Positions 53,582 through 63,275 of a stretch of DNA of 64,000 nucleotides are shown here, piece by piece. The position numbers were made by a program, and so were the translations under genes. Under the pieces are notes generated by a model, which ran no database searches, was not told where the DNA came from, and saw nothing but the letters and a program-made list of their open reading frames with translations. The DNA is taken from contig NZ_SIRE01000017.1 in the NCBI RefSeq assembly GCF_004307995.1, positions 124,001 to 188,000 of the forward strand, given 5' to 3'. The stretch comes from Paenibacillus thalictri (GTDB taxonomy: Bacteria > Bacillota > Bacilli > Paenibacillales > NBRC-103111). Position 1 is the first letter of the stretch. The number at the start of each line of letters is the position of its first letter.

Positions 53582-55669
53582 ATGGTACGGTGGATAAGAA
53601 GTCCGAAAAAATGGGTGTACACAGCAGTTGCCGTCGTAGTCGTGGCGGCAGTAGCCGGCGCCGGTTATTCGGGATGGCTTGCGCCCAAGTCAAAACAGCC
53701 TGCAGCAGGGCAGCAGCAACAGCGAGGCGGAGCGCGCCAATTCCCGGTGGAAACGCAAACGGTGAAGATGGATGACGTGACAGGCGGACAAGTGTTTTCC
53801 GGGTCCGTTACGCCTGTATTTACCACAAATTTATCCGCCAAAGTAACCGGACGGGTAACCGAAATGATGGTTAAAGTAGGCGACCGGATCAAAGCGGGAC
53901 AGCCGCTTGCCAAGATCGATACGAGCACGCTGGAGCAATCGGTCGTTTCGGCCCAAGCGGATTATGCTTTAAGCGAAGCTTCTCTTCAAAAGGCGATTAA
54001 CGATCAAGCAAACACCGTCGCCTCATCGGAAAAAACGTTAGCCCAGCAGCAAGCCACCTATGAAAAAGCGGTGCAGGATCAGCAGAACAGCATTGCAACG
54101 CTCAAGCAGCAGCTCGCTGTTTCTCAAGCCAATTACAATAAAGCGCTCAGCGATCAGCAAAACGCCATTGCTACGGCAAAGCAAGGCGTCGTCGTTGCCC
54201 AGCAAAACTTAAACAGCGCGCTGGCGACCTACAACACGAATTTGGCGAATGCGCAAAATTCACTCAACGCTCAGCAGGACAGCGCTCAAACGTCGCAGGT
54301 CAGCACCAGCAACAATCTGGCTTCGCTGCAGTTGGCTGTGCAGCAAGCGGTTATCAATTACAACAACGCGTCGATCTCCGGCAAGCAAACCGACATCGAT
54401 TCGGCGCTGCAAAAGCTGCAAACCGCGCAAATGAATCTCGACCAGGCGCAGACTTCCACGCCTTCAACGATTACAACCGCAGTGAACAGCTTGGTTAGCG
54501 CACAGAACGCGCTGGCTACGGCACAGAACTCGCAAACTGTGCAGACGAGCCAAGAAACGTTGAATCAAAGTTTAATTGCGCTGACCAATGCGCAAAATTC
54601 GCTGGCGTCGATCATCGAGCAAAATCAGCAGTCGCTGCAAAAAGACCAGCTCGCGCTTTCGGTCGCTCAAACGGGACTGGATACGAACCTGAACGTCAAC
54701 AAAGCTCAGCTCGCCGCTTCCGAGCAAACGCTGAAAAATGCTCAATCGCTGGATAGCGTCAATGTAAGCAAAGCTCAGAACCAACAGTCCCAGGTTAAGC
54801 TGAAAAATTTGATGGACCAGCTGCAGGACGGTACTTTGATTTCGCCGGTCGACGGTATTGTGACCGTGATTAATACGCCGGTCGGGCAAAATGCGGGCAA
54901 CGCCGCTTCCATATTAACTGTCGCTTCCGTTGATCCGGTACAGGCAACGGTTAACGTGTCCGAAGCCAATATCGGCAAAATGAAAGTCGGTATGGAAATG
55001 AAAGTGGACGTACCTACTTTGAACAAGTCTTTCGACGGTGTCATCAGCGGGATCCGTCCGACGCTGGACGCCACAACGAAGTCGTACGGCATCGATATCA
55101 AAATTAACGATACGAATCATGAGCTGCTGCCGGGGATGTTTGCCGCATCCAGCATGAAAAGCGAAGGCCGGAAAGCGATTATGATTCCAGCCGACGCCGT
55201 GCTGAGCCAGCCAAGCGGCAACGCGGTATTTATCGTCAAGGATGGAAAAGCTTCGAAGGTTGCTGTGAAGGTCGGAACGCTCACCAGCTCCAAGTTTGAG
55301 ATCGTCAGCGGTTTGAAGGAAGGCGACGAACTTGTCGTAAAAGGACAAGAGCTGCTTTCCGACAAGGCGGCGGTGCAAGTTGTCAAACCGGGCCAAGAAG
55401 GCCAGCAAGGCGGGCAGGGTGGCCAAGGCAACAGACCGCAAGGCCAAGGTCAGGGTCAACAAGGCGCTCAAGGCCAAGGTCAACAAGGGCAAGGCAACAG
55501 GCCTCAAGGTCAAGGCCAAGGACAGCAAGGCGAACAGGGTGGTCAAGGAAACAGACAGCAAGGTCAGGGTCAAGGACAACAAAGCGGGCAAGGCGGTGAG
55601 GGAGGGCAGCGTCCAGCTGGGGCTAGCGGCGCAGGCAACCAGACTCAGAGAGCAGGTGGAGGTCAGTGA
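53582..55669 (+). CDS. RND membrane-fusion protein with long coiled coil and Gln/Gly-rich tail
   Basis: A 695-residue HlyD/MFP-family adaptor for the pump encoded next. One N-terminal helix anchors it (about residues 10-30). A lipoyl half (GDRIKAGQPLAKIDTSTL) leads into a coiled-coil hairpin of roughly 300 residues rich in Ala, Gln and Asn. The second lipoyl half (LISPVDGIVTVINTPVGQNA) and beta-barrel domains follow. The last ~90 residues are Gln/Gly/Asn repeats (GQGQGQQG, GNRPQGQ). The family is usually 350-450 residues, so both additions are unusual. The ATG at 53582 is seven bases after GGAGG. Confidence 0.9.
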   Translation: MVRWIRSPKKWVYTAVAVVVVAAVAGAGYSGWLAPKSKQPAAGQQQQRGGARQFPVETQTVKMDDVTGGQVFSGSVTPVFTTNLSAKVTGRVTEMMVKVGDRIKAGQPLAKIDTSTLEQSVVSAQADYALSEASLQKAINDQANTVASSEKTLAQQQATYEKAVQDQQNSIATLKQQLAVSQANYNKALSDQQNAIATAKQGVVVAQQNLNSALATYNTNLANAQNSLNAQQDSAQTSQVSTSNNLASLQLAVQQAVINYNNASISGKQTDIDSALQKLQTAQMNLDQAQTSTPSTITTAVNSLVSAQNALATAQNSQTVQTSQETLNQSLIALTNAQNSLASIIEQNQQSLQKDQLALSVAQTGLDTNLNVNKAQLAASEQTLKNAQSLDSVNVSKAQNQQSQVKLKNLMDQLQDGTLISPVDGIVTVINTPVGQNAGNAASILTVASVDPVQATVNVSEANIGKMKVGMEMKVDVPTLNKSFDGVISGIRPTLDATTKSYGIDIKINDTNHELLPGMFAASSMKSEGRKAIMIPADAVLSQPSGNAVFIVKDGKASKVAVKVGTLTSSKFEIVSGLKEGDELVVKGQELLSDKAAVQVVKPGQEGQQGGQGGQGNRPQGQGQGQQGAQGQGQQGQGNRPQGQGQGQQGEQGGQGNRQQGQGQGQQSGQGGEGGQRPAGASGAGNQTQRAGGGQ

Positions 55670-58600
55670 ATTTAGCTAATTTCTCGGTCAACCGGCCAGT
55701 CACTATCCTCATGATGATGATCGCCTTGCTTCTTGTGGGCGGCATCGCAGCACCTCTGCTTCCGGTCGATCTGTATCCGAGCATGGACATTCCTACCGCT
55801 TCGGTTTCCGTCAGCTGGTCCGGCGCTTCGCCGACCCAAGTTGAAAATCAGGTAACCAAGCGGATCGAGTCTTCCATGGCTACGCTCCCGAATGTTCAAT
55901 CCGTAACGTCCAATTCCAGGACGGGAAGCAGTAACGTTACGGTTACGTTTAACTATGGAACCGATATCCAGGAGGCTACACTGACGATGCGCGACCGGAT
56001 GGACCGGGTGCGCCGCCAGCTGCCTACGGATGCGGATGCTCCCGTCGTCTCCAAGGTGGATCCGAACAGCCAGCCGATCATGAACCTTGCCGTTTACGGC
56101 AAAGGAGTAGATTTGATTACGCTTCGCGACATTGCCGACAACACCGTCAGCCCGGCCGTACAGCGGGTGGATGGAGTGGCTTCGGTGGGTGTCAGCGGCG
56201 GTCGGACACGCCAAATTCAAGTTTTGCTCGATCCCAACAAGCTGCTGCAATACGGCATTGCATTTAGCGCTGTCACCACGGCGCTTGGCAACGATAACCA
56301 ATCGACCGACGCCGGTTTGATCTACAAGGGCGATCAGCTTGTACCGCTGCGGATCGACAGTGAATTTAAATCTTCCGCCGAAATCGAGAAGGTGCAGGTG
56401 TCCATCGGACGCGGCCAAACCGTTGACCTTGGAGAACTCGGCAAAATTGTCGATACGTATCAGGATGTCACTTTCGAATCGCGCAAAGACGGCGAGCCCA
56501 GCGTTGGCATCTCGATTCTGAAGCAGTCCGACGGAAATACGGTAGCCGTTGCGGATGGAGTCCGCAAAGCGATGAAGGACATTCAGGCACAGCTGCCGGA
56601 AGGCGTCAAGATCGGCACCATCAACGATACTTCTCTTTATATCAAAAACTCGATCAACACCGTTATCGAGCATACGTTGCTCGGCGGTATTTTCTCCATC
56701 ATCATTCTGATGCTGTTCCTCAACAGTATCCGCGCTACATTAATTATCGGCGTCGTTATTCCAATCGCCGTTATCAGTACGTTCAGCATGATGTATTTCA
56801 GCCATCAGACGATCAACACGATTACGCTGGGAGGTCTGGCGTTAGGTCTTGGATCGCTCGTCGACTTTGCGGTCGTTGTGCTGGAGAGCATCTTCCGTAA
56901 GAAAGAAGAGGGGTTTGGCCCGCTGGAGGCGGCCAAACAAGGGGCGGCCGAAGTCGGTACGGCCGTGCTTGCTTCCGCGCTCGCCCAGCTGGCGGTGTTT
57001 GCGCCGACGGTGTTTATTAACGGACTTGTCAAAAACTTTTTCGCCCCGATGGCGTTAACGGTCAGCTTTTCCCATATCGCGGCGCTGTTTGCCGCAATTA
57101 CGCTTGTGCCCATGCTGGCTTCCAAGCTGCTGAAAGAGCATCACGACGAGACGCTGCCGGAAGGGCGATCTTACAATCCGGCCGTTTGGTTTGGACGCGG
57201 GGTGCAGCGTTTCACAAGAGGTTACGCAGCGCTGTTGCGCTGGTCGCTGAATCACCGCTGGGTCATTATTGTTGTGACCGTGGGTTTGCTTGGCGGCAGC
57301 GTATTTCTCTCCAAATTTGTCGGCAACGAATTAATGCCTAAGACCGATGAAGGCAGCTTAAACGTCAACATCAGCTTGGCGCAAGGAACGAAGTTCGAAA
57401 TCACCAATGCGCTGGTTACCGAAATTGAAAATAAAATCAAAGCGATTCCCGATGTGGAAACGATGTTTACGACGGTGGGCGGTTTTGGCGGCGGCGCTTT
57501 CCAATCGGCAGCAACCAACTCCGGCAACATGACCGTCACTTTGAAGCCGCTGGCGGAACGTAAAATGAAGACCGAACAGGTCGTCGAGCAGATCCGCAAT
57601 ATGACGCAAGGGTATGCGGGCGCATCGATTAACGTCAACAGCCGGTCTTCGATCCGTCTGCCGGGCTTAAGCAGCGGCGGCGGCGCGGATGTCGTCGTTA
57701 ACTTAAACGGTCCCGACCTTGCCGTGTTAAGCAAGCTGGCCGAGATGGTAGCCGACGGCATGCGCGGCATGGAAGGCGTGCGTAACGTTCAGAACACGTT
57801 TGACCGCAACATCCCTGCGTTTGACCTTACGATCGACCGCGATGCGGCGGCCCACTACGGCATTTCGACCCGTGAAATTATGACGTCGCTGCGCTCGGCT
57901 TACCAAGGCAGCGTGGCAACCAACTATAAAGCGGGTGATACGCAAATTTCCGTTATGGTGCGTTATCCGACCGAATTTACCAACAATCTGGAGAATTTGA
58001 ATCAGATTGTGCTGATGACTTCAAGCGGCGGTCAAGTGCCGCTGAGCGCAGTGGCCAAAGTAGCTCCGGGCTCCAGCCCGTCGCAGATCCGGCACGAAAA
58101 CCAGCAGCGTCTGACGACGGTGCAGGCATCCGCAGCTCCAGGTTACGCGGTCGGCGATCTTTCGGCGCAAGTCCAAGCGCTGTTGAAGGATATCCCGCCA
58201 CCTGACGGATATTCGATCACGATGGGCGGCGCGCAAAACGACATGAACAGCTCGTTTAAGAGCTTGTATATGATGATGATTATTTCCGTATTGCTGGTGT
58301 ACATGGTTATGGCCAGCCAGTTCGAATCGCTGTACGGTCCGTTTATTATCATGTTCTCGCTGCCTCCGACGCTGATCGGAGCGATCCTCGGATTGTATTT
58401 GACGAACCGGACGATCAATATGAACTCCGTTATGGGGATGATCATGCTAGTCGGTATCGTCGTGAATAACGCGATCGTGCTTATTGATTATACGAATCAG
58501 CTGCGCGGCCGCGGCCTTAATTTGCGGGAAGCGCTGCTGCAAGCGGGTCAAATTCGGTTAAGGCCGATTCTGATGACAACCGCCACCACCGTGCTGGCGA

Positions 58601-58821
58601 TGCTGCCGCTTGTTATCGGCTTCGGCGAAGGCGCGGAGGCTCAGGCTTCCATGGCTACGGTCGTAGCATTTGGACTTGCGATATCAACGATGGTTACGCT
58701 GGTGCTTGTTCCTGTCGTATATACGTTATTTGACGGCATGCTTGACATCATCCGCAGTAAATTTAAAAAGAATACACCTCCATCTAGCCTTAACGACGCG
58801 GATGGCACGATCATTTCGTAG
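55666..58821 (+). CDS. RND-family efflux transporter (HAE1/SwrC-like)
   Basis: A 1051-residue inner-membrane pump with about 12 helices and two large extracellular loops. The start (NRPVTILMMMIALLLVGG, DLYPSMDIP) and GGIFSIIILMLFLNSIRATL are typical. In helix 4, where AcrB has two Asp in a row, it reads GSLVDFAVVVLES, so only one Asp remains. In helix 10, NNAIVLIDY replaces the AcrB Lys. Bacillus SwrC, the surfactin exporter, is the nearest studied type by context. The GTG start overlaps the adaptor stop by four bases. Confidence 0.93.
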   Translation: MNLANFSVNRPVTILMMMIALLLVGGIAAPLLPVDLYPSMDIPTASVSVSWSGASPTQVENQVTKRIESSMATLPNVQSVTSNSRTGSSNVTVTFNYGTDIQEATLTMRDRMDRVRRQLPTDADAPVVSKVDPNSQPIMNLAVYGKGVDLITLRDIADNTVSPAVQRVDGVASVGVSGGRTRQIQVLLDPNKLLQYGIAFSAVTTALGNDNQSTDAGLIYKGDQLVPLRIDSEFKSSAEIEKVQVSIGRGQTVDLGELGKIVDTYQDVTFESRKDGEPSVGISILKQSDGNTVAVADGVRKAMKDIQAQLPEGVKIGTINDTSLYIKNSINTVIEHTLLGGIFSIIILMLFLNSIRATLIIGVVIPIAVISTFSMMYFSHQTINTITLGGLALGLGSLVDFAVVVLESIFRKKEEGFGPLEAAKQGAAEVGTAVLASALAQLAVFAPTVFINGLVKNFFAPMALTVSFSHIAALFAAITLVPMLASKLLKEHHDETLPEGRSYNPAVWFGRGVQRFTRGYAALLRWSLNHRWVIIVVTVGLLGGSVFLSKFVGNELMPKTDEGSLNVNISLAQGTKFEITNALVTEIENKIKAIPDVETMFTTVGGFGGGAFQSAATNSGNMTVTLKPLAERKMKTEQVVEQIRNMTQGYAGASINVNSRSSIRLPGLSSGGGADVVVNLNGPDLAVLSKLAEMVADGMRGMEGVRNVQNTFDRNIPAFDLTIDRDAAAHYGISTREIMTSLRSAYQGSVATNYKAGDTQISVMVRYPTEFTNNLENLNQIVLMTSSGGQVPLSAVAKVAPGSSPSQIRHENQQRLTTVQASAAPGYAVGDLSAQVQALLKDIPPPDGYSITMGGAQNDMNSSFKSLYMMMIISVLLVYMVMASQFESLYGPFIIMFSLPPTLIGAILGLYLTNRTINMNSVMGMIMLVGIVVNNAIVLIDYTNQLRGRGLNLREALLQAGQIRLRPILMTTATTVLAMLPLVIGFGEGAEAQASMATVVAFGLAISTMVTLVLVPVVYTLFDGMLDIIRSKFKKNTPPSSLNDADGTIIS

Positions 58822-58863
58822 CATGCGGGTCAAAATGAAAACATTTATGGAGGAGATAGGCAG

Positions 58864-61755
58864 ATGAAATGGAAATCTTCACTTAAATATGGCGCAATCG
58901 CACTTGCGATGCTGGTTCAAATCGTAAGTCCGGCCATCGGCTTCGGCGGGGAGGCGTTCGCTCAGGACGCCGCCGCCGACAATCCGGCTGCAGCTGAAAA
59001 AACCGCGCCCAAGCTTTCGGGAACTGTGCAAATTACTGGCGGGCTCGGTTTTACCGTTGCGCTGAAGGCCGACGGCACCGTCTGGACATGGGGCGACAAC
59101 GCCAGAGGCAAGCTTGGCTACGGCGACGTTCAGATGTTAAACCGCTATTCTCCCGGACAAGTCAAAGGGTTAAGCGACGTGAAAGCGGTAGCCGCCGGCA
59201 TGTATCATACGTTGGCGCTGAAGAACGACGGAACCGTCTGGTCGTGGGGGTATAATACGAACGGCCAGCTTGGCACCGGCGACAAAAAAGACGCCAGTCT
59301 TCCGGCTCAAGTGGAAGGTTTGTACCATATCGTATCGATTGCTGCAGGCAATGATTTCTCGGTTGCGCTTGATGATTTCGGCGATGTGTACGCATGGGGA
59401 AACAACAGCAAAAATCAGCTGGGCGACGGCACGACAACGGAAAGATTAAAGCCGAATAAAGTGCCGAAACTGGACAGCGTAAAGGCGATTGCCGCCGGCG
59501 CTGCGCATGTCATTGCGATTTCCAAATGGGATTCAGTTGTCGGCTGGGGCGATAATTCATTTCGTCAGATCGGCAACGGAGGGTACGGCGATACGATATC
59601 GACACCTTCTGTAACTAATGCGGCAACAGCGGTTAAAGCGATCGCCGCGGGCAGCAGTTTTTCGCTGGCGCTCGATAACTACGGAAGCGTCTGGTCTTGG
59701 GGCAGCAACTTGCGCGGCCAGTTGGCTAACGGCAATACGTACGACGACTACAGACCGAGTATGGTTGTCGGCGGCCGGGATGTCATTCAAATTGCCGCCG
59801 GCAGCCAGCATGCCGTCGCTTTGAAAGCGGACGGGACGATTGTTGCTTGGGGTTCCAACAGCTTTGGCCAGCTAGGGTCTGGAGATTTGGACCGAGCGAC
59901 GGAAGGCCGGCAAATTCAAAACGGCTTTAACGATATCGCCATCATCGGCTCTGGATTTTTTCACACGATGGCGGTAAAAGGCGACGGCAGCTTGTGGGTG
60001 TGGGGCAACAACCTGACAGGCCAGTTGGGGGACGGCACGACAACCAACCGCATATCCCCTGCGCTTTTGGCAAGATTTAATATGGTGAAATCCGCACCTG
60101 CAGCACCTTCGTCAGCAACCGGAACGGATGCGGGAGGCAGCACGGCTAATCCGGTAACCGGCAAAACGAATACAATCGCCGCGGGCGAAGGGTATTCAAT
60201 GTTTATCAACAATGGCAAGCTTTGGAGCTGGGGCGATAACGTGTTTGGGCAATTAGGGGACGGGTCTCATTCTTCCAAAAACAAACCGGTGTCGGTAATG
60301 GATCTGCCGGGGCCGGCGTCTGTCGCCGCAGGTACGGGTCATTCCATGGCGGTCAATCCCGGAGGCCATGTATCGGCTTGGGGGCTTAACGCTTTTGGCC
60401 AATTGGGCAACGGAACAAATACCAATCAATATTCGCCTGCAGAACTGACCGGTATGAACGATGCCGTTCAAGCGGTCAGCGGAAATTCGTTTACGGCTGT
60501 GTTGAAAAAAGACGGTACAGTCTGGACAACAGGCGACAATACGTATGGCCAACTGGGCGTCGGCAGCGGCACAGGCAGCACCTCCTTCACGCAAATTACC
60601 GAATTGCCCAAAATCATTGAGCTGGAGGCTGGTTACAGTTATGTGCTGGCACTGGCAGAAGACGGCACCTTATATGCTTGGGGCGATAACGCTAACGGCC
60701 AGCTAGGCGACAGCTCGACGGCCAGCCGCAAGTTCCCGGCTCCGGTCGTGGGTATTTCCGATGTGGTGGCGATGAAAGCGGGCAGATCGCATTCGCTTGC
60801 AGTGAAAAAGGATGGATCGCTCTGGGCATGGGGACTTAATATTAATGGTCAGTTAGGGGACGGAACAACAGTCAACCGGACGCTGCCCGTCAAAGTCGCC
60901 GGCTTGGAGAACGTGAAGGCCGTTGCGGCCGGCGGTAGCCACAGCTTGGCATTGCTCTCCGACGGTACGGTGTATTCGTGGGGCTTTAACTTCTTCGGTC
61001 AGCTTGGCAATGGTACGAACAGCGACTCTTCGTCACCGGTCAAGATCAGCCAGTTAAGCCAAATTTCCGAAATTGCGGCCGGCAGTAGCCATTCTTTGGC
61101 ACTCGGGTCCAATGGCACGGTTTGGTCATGGGGTGCCAACTACTCGGGGCAATTGGGTGACGGATCGCTGACCAACCGTTCGGTTCCGGCGGTAGTCAGC
61201 GGTTTTGCGGCGGCGCAATTGTCCGATGTCACCGGGCATTGGGCGGCTTCCGCTATCGCTAATGCGATTGCCAAAGGATACGTGGACGGTTATGAGGACG
61301 GCACGTTTCGTCCGAACAACCCGATTACACGCGCAGAATTTGCCAAAATGGTGTCCGCGGCGCTTGGCGTAAAACCTGCCGCGGCTCAGCAAGGCGATGC
61401 ATGGTATACTCCATATGCCAATGCGCTGCTTGCAGCCAATCTGTACGGACAATCCGAAGCACAGTCGGAATGGAACGGGCTTATTACACGCAAGGAACTT
61501 GCGCAAATAGCCGTACGCGCGACGGATACGCTTTTGCAAAAGCCGGATACAAAGCTGGAAACGAATAAATCCATTCTGATCGCCGTCCAAAAGGGACTGC
61601 TTCAAGGCTTGGAACAGGGCTCGTTAGGCCCGGATGAACCGACGACCCGAGCTCAAGCCATCACCATCATTGAGCGTATTCTCAAAGTGAACGGCGGCGG
61701 AACATTGGAAGTCGATCAGGAGGCTGTAAAAAAAGCCGAAGCTTTAAATCCATAA
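58864..61755 (+). CDS. Surface protein with two RCC1 propellers and SLH domains
   Basis: 963 residues, exported by a signal peptide ending near GGEAFA (about residue 34). Fourteen RCC1-type repeats of the GTVWSWG-N--GQLG form are visible. Seven lie before a Ser/Thr/Pro linker (SAPAAPSSATGTDAGGS, near residue 415) and seven after, so two seven-bladed propellers are likely. The C-terminus has three SLH units: SDVTGHWAASAIANAIAKGY with GTFRPNNPITRAEFAKMV, then two weaker ones. SLH units bind pyruvylated wall polymer, placing it on the cell surface. GGAGATAGGCAG precedes the ATG. It follows the RND genes by 42 bp and may be cotranscribed. Confidence 0.92.
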   Translation: MKWKSSLKYGAIALAMLVQIVSPAIGFGGEAFAQDAAADNPAAAEKTAPKLSGTVQITGGLGFTVALKADGTVWTWGDNARGKLGYGDVQMLNRYSPGQVKGLSDVKAVAAGMYHTLALKNDGTVWSWGYNTNGQLGTGDKKDASLPAQVEGLYHIVSIAAGNDFSVALDDFGDVYAWGNNSKNQLGDGTTTERLKPNKVPKLDSVKAIAAGAAHVIAISKWDSVVGWGDNSFRQIGNGGYGDTISTPSVTNAATAVKAIAAGSSFSLALDNYGSVWSWGSNLRGQLANGNTYDDYRPSMVVGGRDVIQIAAGSQHAVALKADGTIVAWGSNSFGQLGSGDLDRATEGRQIQNGFNDIAIIGSGFFHTMAVKGDGSLWVWGNNLTGQLGDGTTTNRISPALLARFNMVKSAPAAPSSATGTDAGGSTANPVTGKTNTIAAGEGYSMFINNGKLWSWGDNVFGQLGDGSHSSKNKPVSVMDLPGPASVAAGTGHSMAVNPGGHVSAWGLNAFGQLGNGTNTNQYSPAELTGMNDAVQAVSGNSFTAVLKKDGTVWTTGDNTYGQLGVGSGTGSTSFTQITELPKIIELEAGYSYVLALAEDGTLYAWGDNANGQLGDSSTASRKFPAPVVGISDVVAMKAGRSHSLAVKKDGSLWAWGLNINGQLGDGTTVNRTLPVKVAGLENVKAVAAGGSHSLALLSDGTVYSWGFNFFGQLGNGTNSDSSSPVKISQLSQISEIAAGSSHSLALGSNGTVWSWGANYSGQLGDGSLTNRSVPAVVSGFAAAQLSDVTGHWAASAIANAIAKGYVDGYEDGTFRPNNPITRAEFAKMVSAALGVKPAAAQQGDAWYTPYANALLAANLYGQSEAQSEWNGLITRKELAQIAVRATDTLLQKPDTKLETNKSILIAVQKGLLQGLEQGSLGPDEPTTRAQAITIIERILKVNGGGTLEVDQEAVKKAEALNP

Positions 61756-61841
61756 GCTTCTGAAACTTGGGCGAATCACCAGTTCGCCGCAGGGCTTCCG
61801 CACATAGGATAAAGTAGGCATTTATCCAACAGACGGGAGTC

Positions 61842-61934
61842 ATGCGCATGACGATCAACAGATATTCGGTCCATTTGCTTATTTTGCTGCTGTTTGTACT
61901 GCTTGTTATATTGTTGATGTTATTCTCGGGTTAA
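61842..61934 (+). CDS. Very small hydrophobic membrane peptide
   Basis: A 30-residue ORF (MRMTINRYSV, then a stretch of Leu, Val, Ile and Phe, ending MLFSG). It is a single transmembrane helix. ACGGGAG lies 6 bp before the ATG, and a strong terminator follows immediately, which supports a real gene. Small sporulation membrane peptides look similar. A second ATG at 61848 is possible. Confidence 0.6.
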   Translation: MRMTINRYSVHLLILLLFVLLVILLMLFSG

Positions 61935-61941
61935 ACAACAG

Positions 61942-61992
61942 AAAAAGCCATCGCGTTCCGGAATCGTTCCGGTGACGCGGTGGCTTTTTTTA
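61942..61992. terminator. Bidirectional terminator
   Basis: AAAAAGCCA and CGCG pair with CGCG and TGGCTTTTT, with an inner CCGGAA/TTCCGG stem and T-run. It lies between the small peptide gene and the convergent DUF1657 gene. Confidence 0.9.
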
Positions 61993-61999
61993 ATTCTTT

Positions 62000-62206
62000 T
62001 TAGAAGCCTTTATATTGCGGTTCCTCGTTTTCAAGCTGTTGTACACGGGTGTTAACCTGGTCCACAATTTGCTGAGTCGCTTTTGCCGCTTGGTCGAACA
62101 TTTGCTTTGCTTCTTGGTTTTGCGTGCTTAAGGCAAATGTCTCAAGGCTTGCTTGAGCGCTTTTCAGCGAGGCCAGCGTCGTTTTGACTTGGGAAGCTAC
62201 GGTCAT
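62000..62206 (-). CDS. DUF1657-family protein
   Basis: 68 residues of a helical DUF1657 protein, a family found in spore-formers next to spoVA and yetF genes. The core reads LKSAQASLETFALSTQNQEA, then KQMFDQAAKATQQIVDQ. The ATG at 62206 follows GGAGG on the minus strand; codons up to 62233 lie over that site. It is divergent from the YetF gene, whose own C-terminus contains a related segment. Function is not known. Confidence 0.85.
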   Translation of the reverse strand: MTVASQVKTTLASLKSAQASLETFALSTQNQEAKQMFDQAAKATQQIVDQVNTRVQQLENEEPQYKGF

Positions 62207-62231
62207 TGCGAATCCCTCCTTTCCAAAAGGC

Positions 62232-62271
62232 AATGGTGTTGACTCAATTAATATGACCCAAATGGTGTTGA
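62232..62271. repeat. Direct repeat in the DUF1657/yetF promoter region
   Basis: AATGGTGTTGA occurs at 62232-62242 and 62261-62271, 29 bp apart, about three helical turns. It lies between two divergent sporulation-type genes and could be a regulator site. Confidence 0.5.
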
Positions 62272-62369
62272 GCCATTGATGGTAAAATATCGCAAACGAA
62301 ACGCTGATACAAAAAGCTGTAAATGCGAATCATATTACCAACTATGCTTGATTAAAGGGGAAGATCGAA

Positions 62370-63227
62370 TTGAATTGGATTGAGATTGTATTTAAATCTC
62401 TTGGAGCCCTGGGCATGCTGTTTTTGCTGACACGGATTTTAGGGAAGAAACAAATTTCGCAGCTGACCTTCTTCGAATATGTCACAGGTATTACGTTGGG
62501 AGAACTGGCTGGCTTTATGTCGACGGATATGGAAGCCCACTATATGTTAGGCGTAACCGCAATGCTTGTATGGTTCCTCGTTCCGCTCGGTGTGGAGCTG
62601 CTGACCTTAAAAAGCAAGCGGCTGCGTGATTGGTTTGAAGGCAAAGGCACCGTTGTGATTAAAGAAGGTAAGGTACTCGAAGATAATCTCAAAAAGGAGC
62701 GCTACACGTCCGATGAGCTGCTGGAGCAGTTGCGGACCAAAAACGTGTTTAATTTGGCCGATGTTGAATTTGCGATGCTGGAGGCCAGCGGTGATTTAAG
62801 CGTTTTGCTGAAAAAGGAAAACCAGCCGCTCACGCCAAAACATCTTGGCATCACCGTTGCGCCGGAGCAGGAGTCCCAAGCGGTTATCATGGATGGAGAA
62901 ATCATGCTGGAGCCGCTGGCGACGCTGGGGTTCAGCGTTGAATGGCTGAAGACGGAACTGGGGAAAATAGGGGTCACCAAGGACAACGTATTCCTCGGCC
63001 AAGTCGATTCATACGGGCAGCTAACTGTCGATTTGTATGACGATATGTTAAAAGTGCCTGCCCCCCAAGAGAAAAAACTGCTGATGGCTACTTTAAAGAA
63101 ATGCCAGGCGGATCTCGTATTGTTCGGACTGTCCACACAAAATCAAGAAGCGCGTGACATGTATGAACAGTGCGCTAACGACATGGATCAGCTTGTCCGT
63201 CAGATGACCCCGCTGCTAAAACGTTAG
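62370..63227 (+). CDS. YetF-like DUF421 membrane protein fused to DUF1657
   Basis: 285 residues. Three N-terminal helices (about 5-80) include LLTRILGKKQISQLTFFEYV and GITLGELAGF, typical of DUF421/YetF. The soluble YetF domain follows (VVIKEGKVLEDNLKKERYT, FNLADVEFAMLEASGDLSVL). The C-terminal ~50 residues (CQADLVLFGLSTQNQEARDM) match DUF1657. The TTG at 62370 has AAAGGGGAAG upstream. It is followed by spoVAC and spoVAD, as in the spoVA(2mob)-type clusters linked to spore heat resistance in Bacillus. Confidence 0.9.
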   Translation: MNWIEIVFKSLGALGMLFLLTRILGKKQISQLTFFEYVTGITLGELAGFMSTDMEAHYMLGVTAMLVWFLVPLGVELLTLKSKRLRDWFEGKGTVVIKEGKVLEDNLKKERYTSDELLEQLRTKNVFNLADVEFAMLEASGDLSVLLKKENQPLTPKHLGITVAPEQESQAVIMDGEIMLEPLATLGFSVEWLKTELGKIGVTKDNVFLGQVDSYGQLTVDLYDDMLKVPAPQEKKLLMATLKKCQADLVLFGLSTQNQEARDMYEQCANDMDQLVRQMTPLLKR

Positions 63228-63275
63228 ACCGTTTGCCGATGGGCTGCATACTTCGCGGAGAGGAAGGGAATTGTT

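Noticed and set aside
55380..55679. Alternative-frame open frame in the Gln/Gly repeat DNA
   Set aside because: It is produced by the repetitive codons of the membrane-fusion protein tail and has no start signal.
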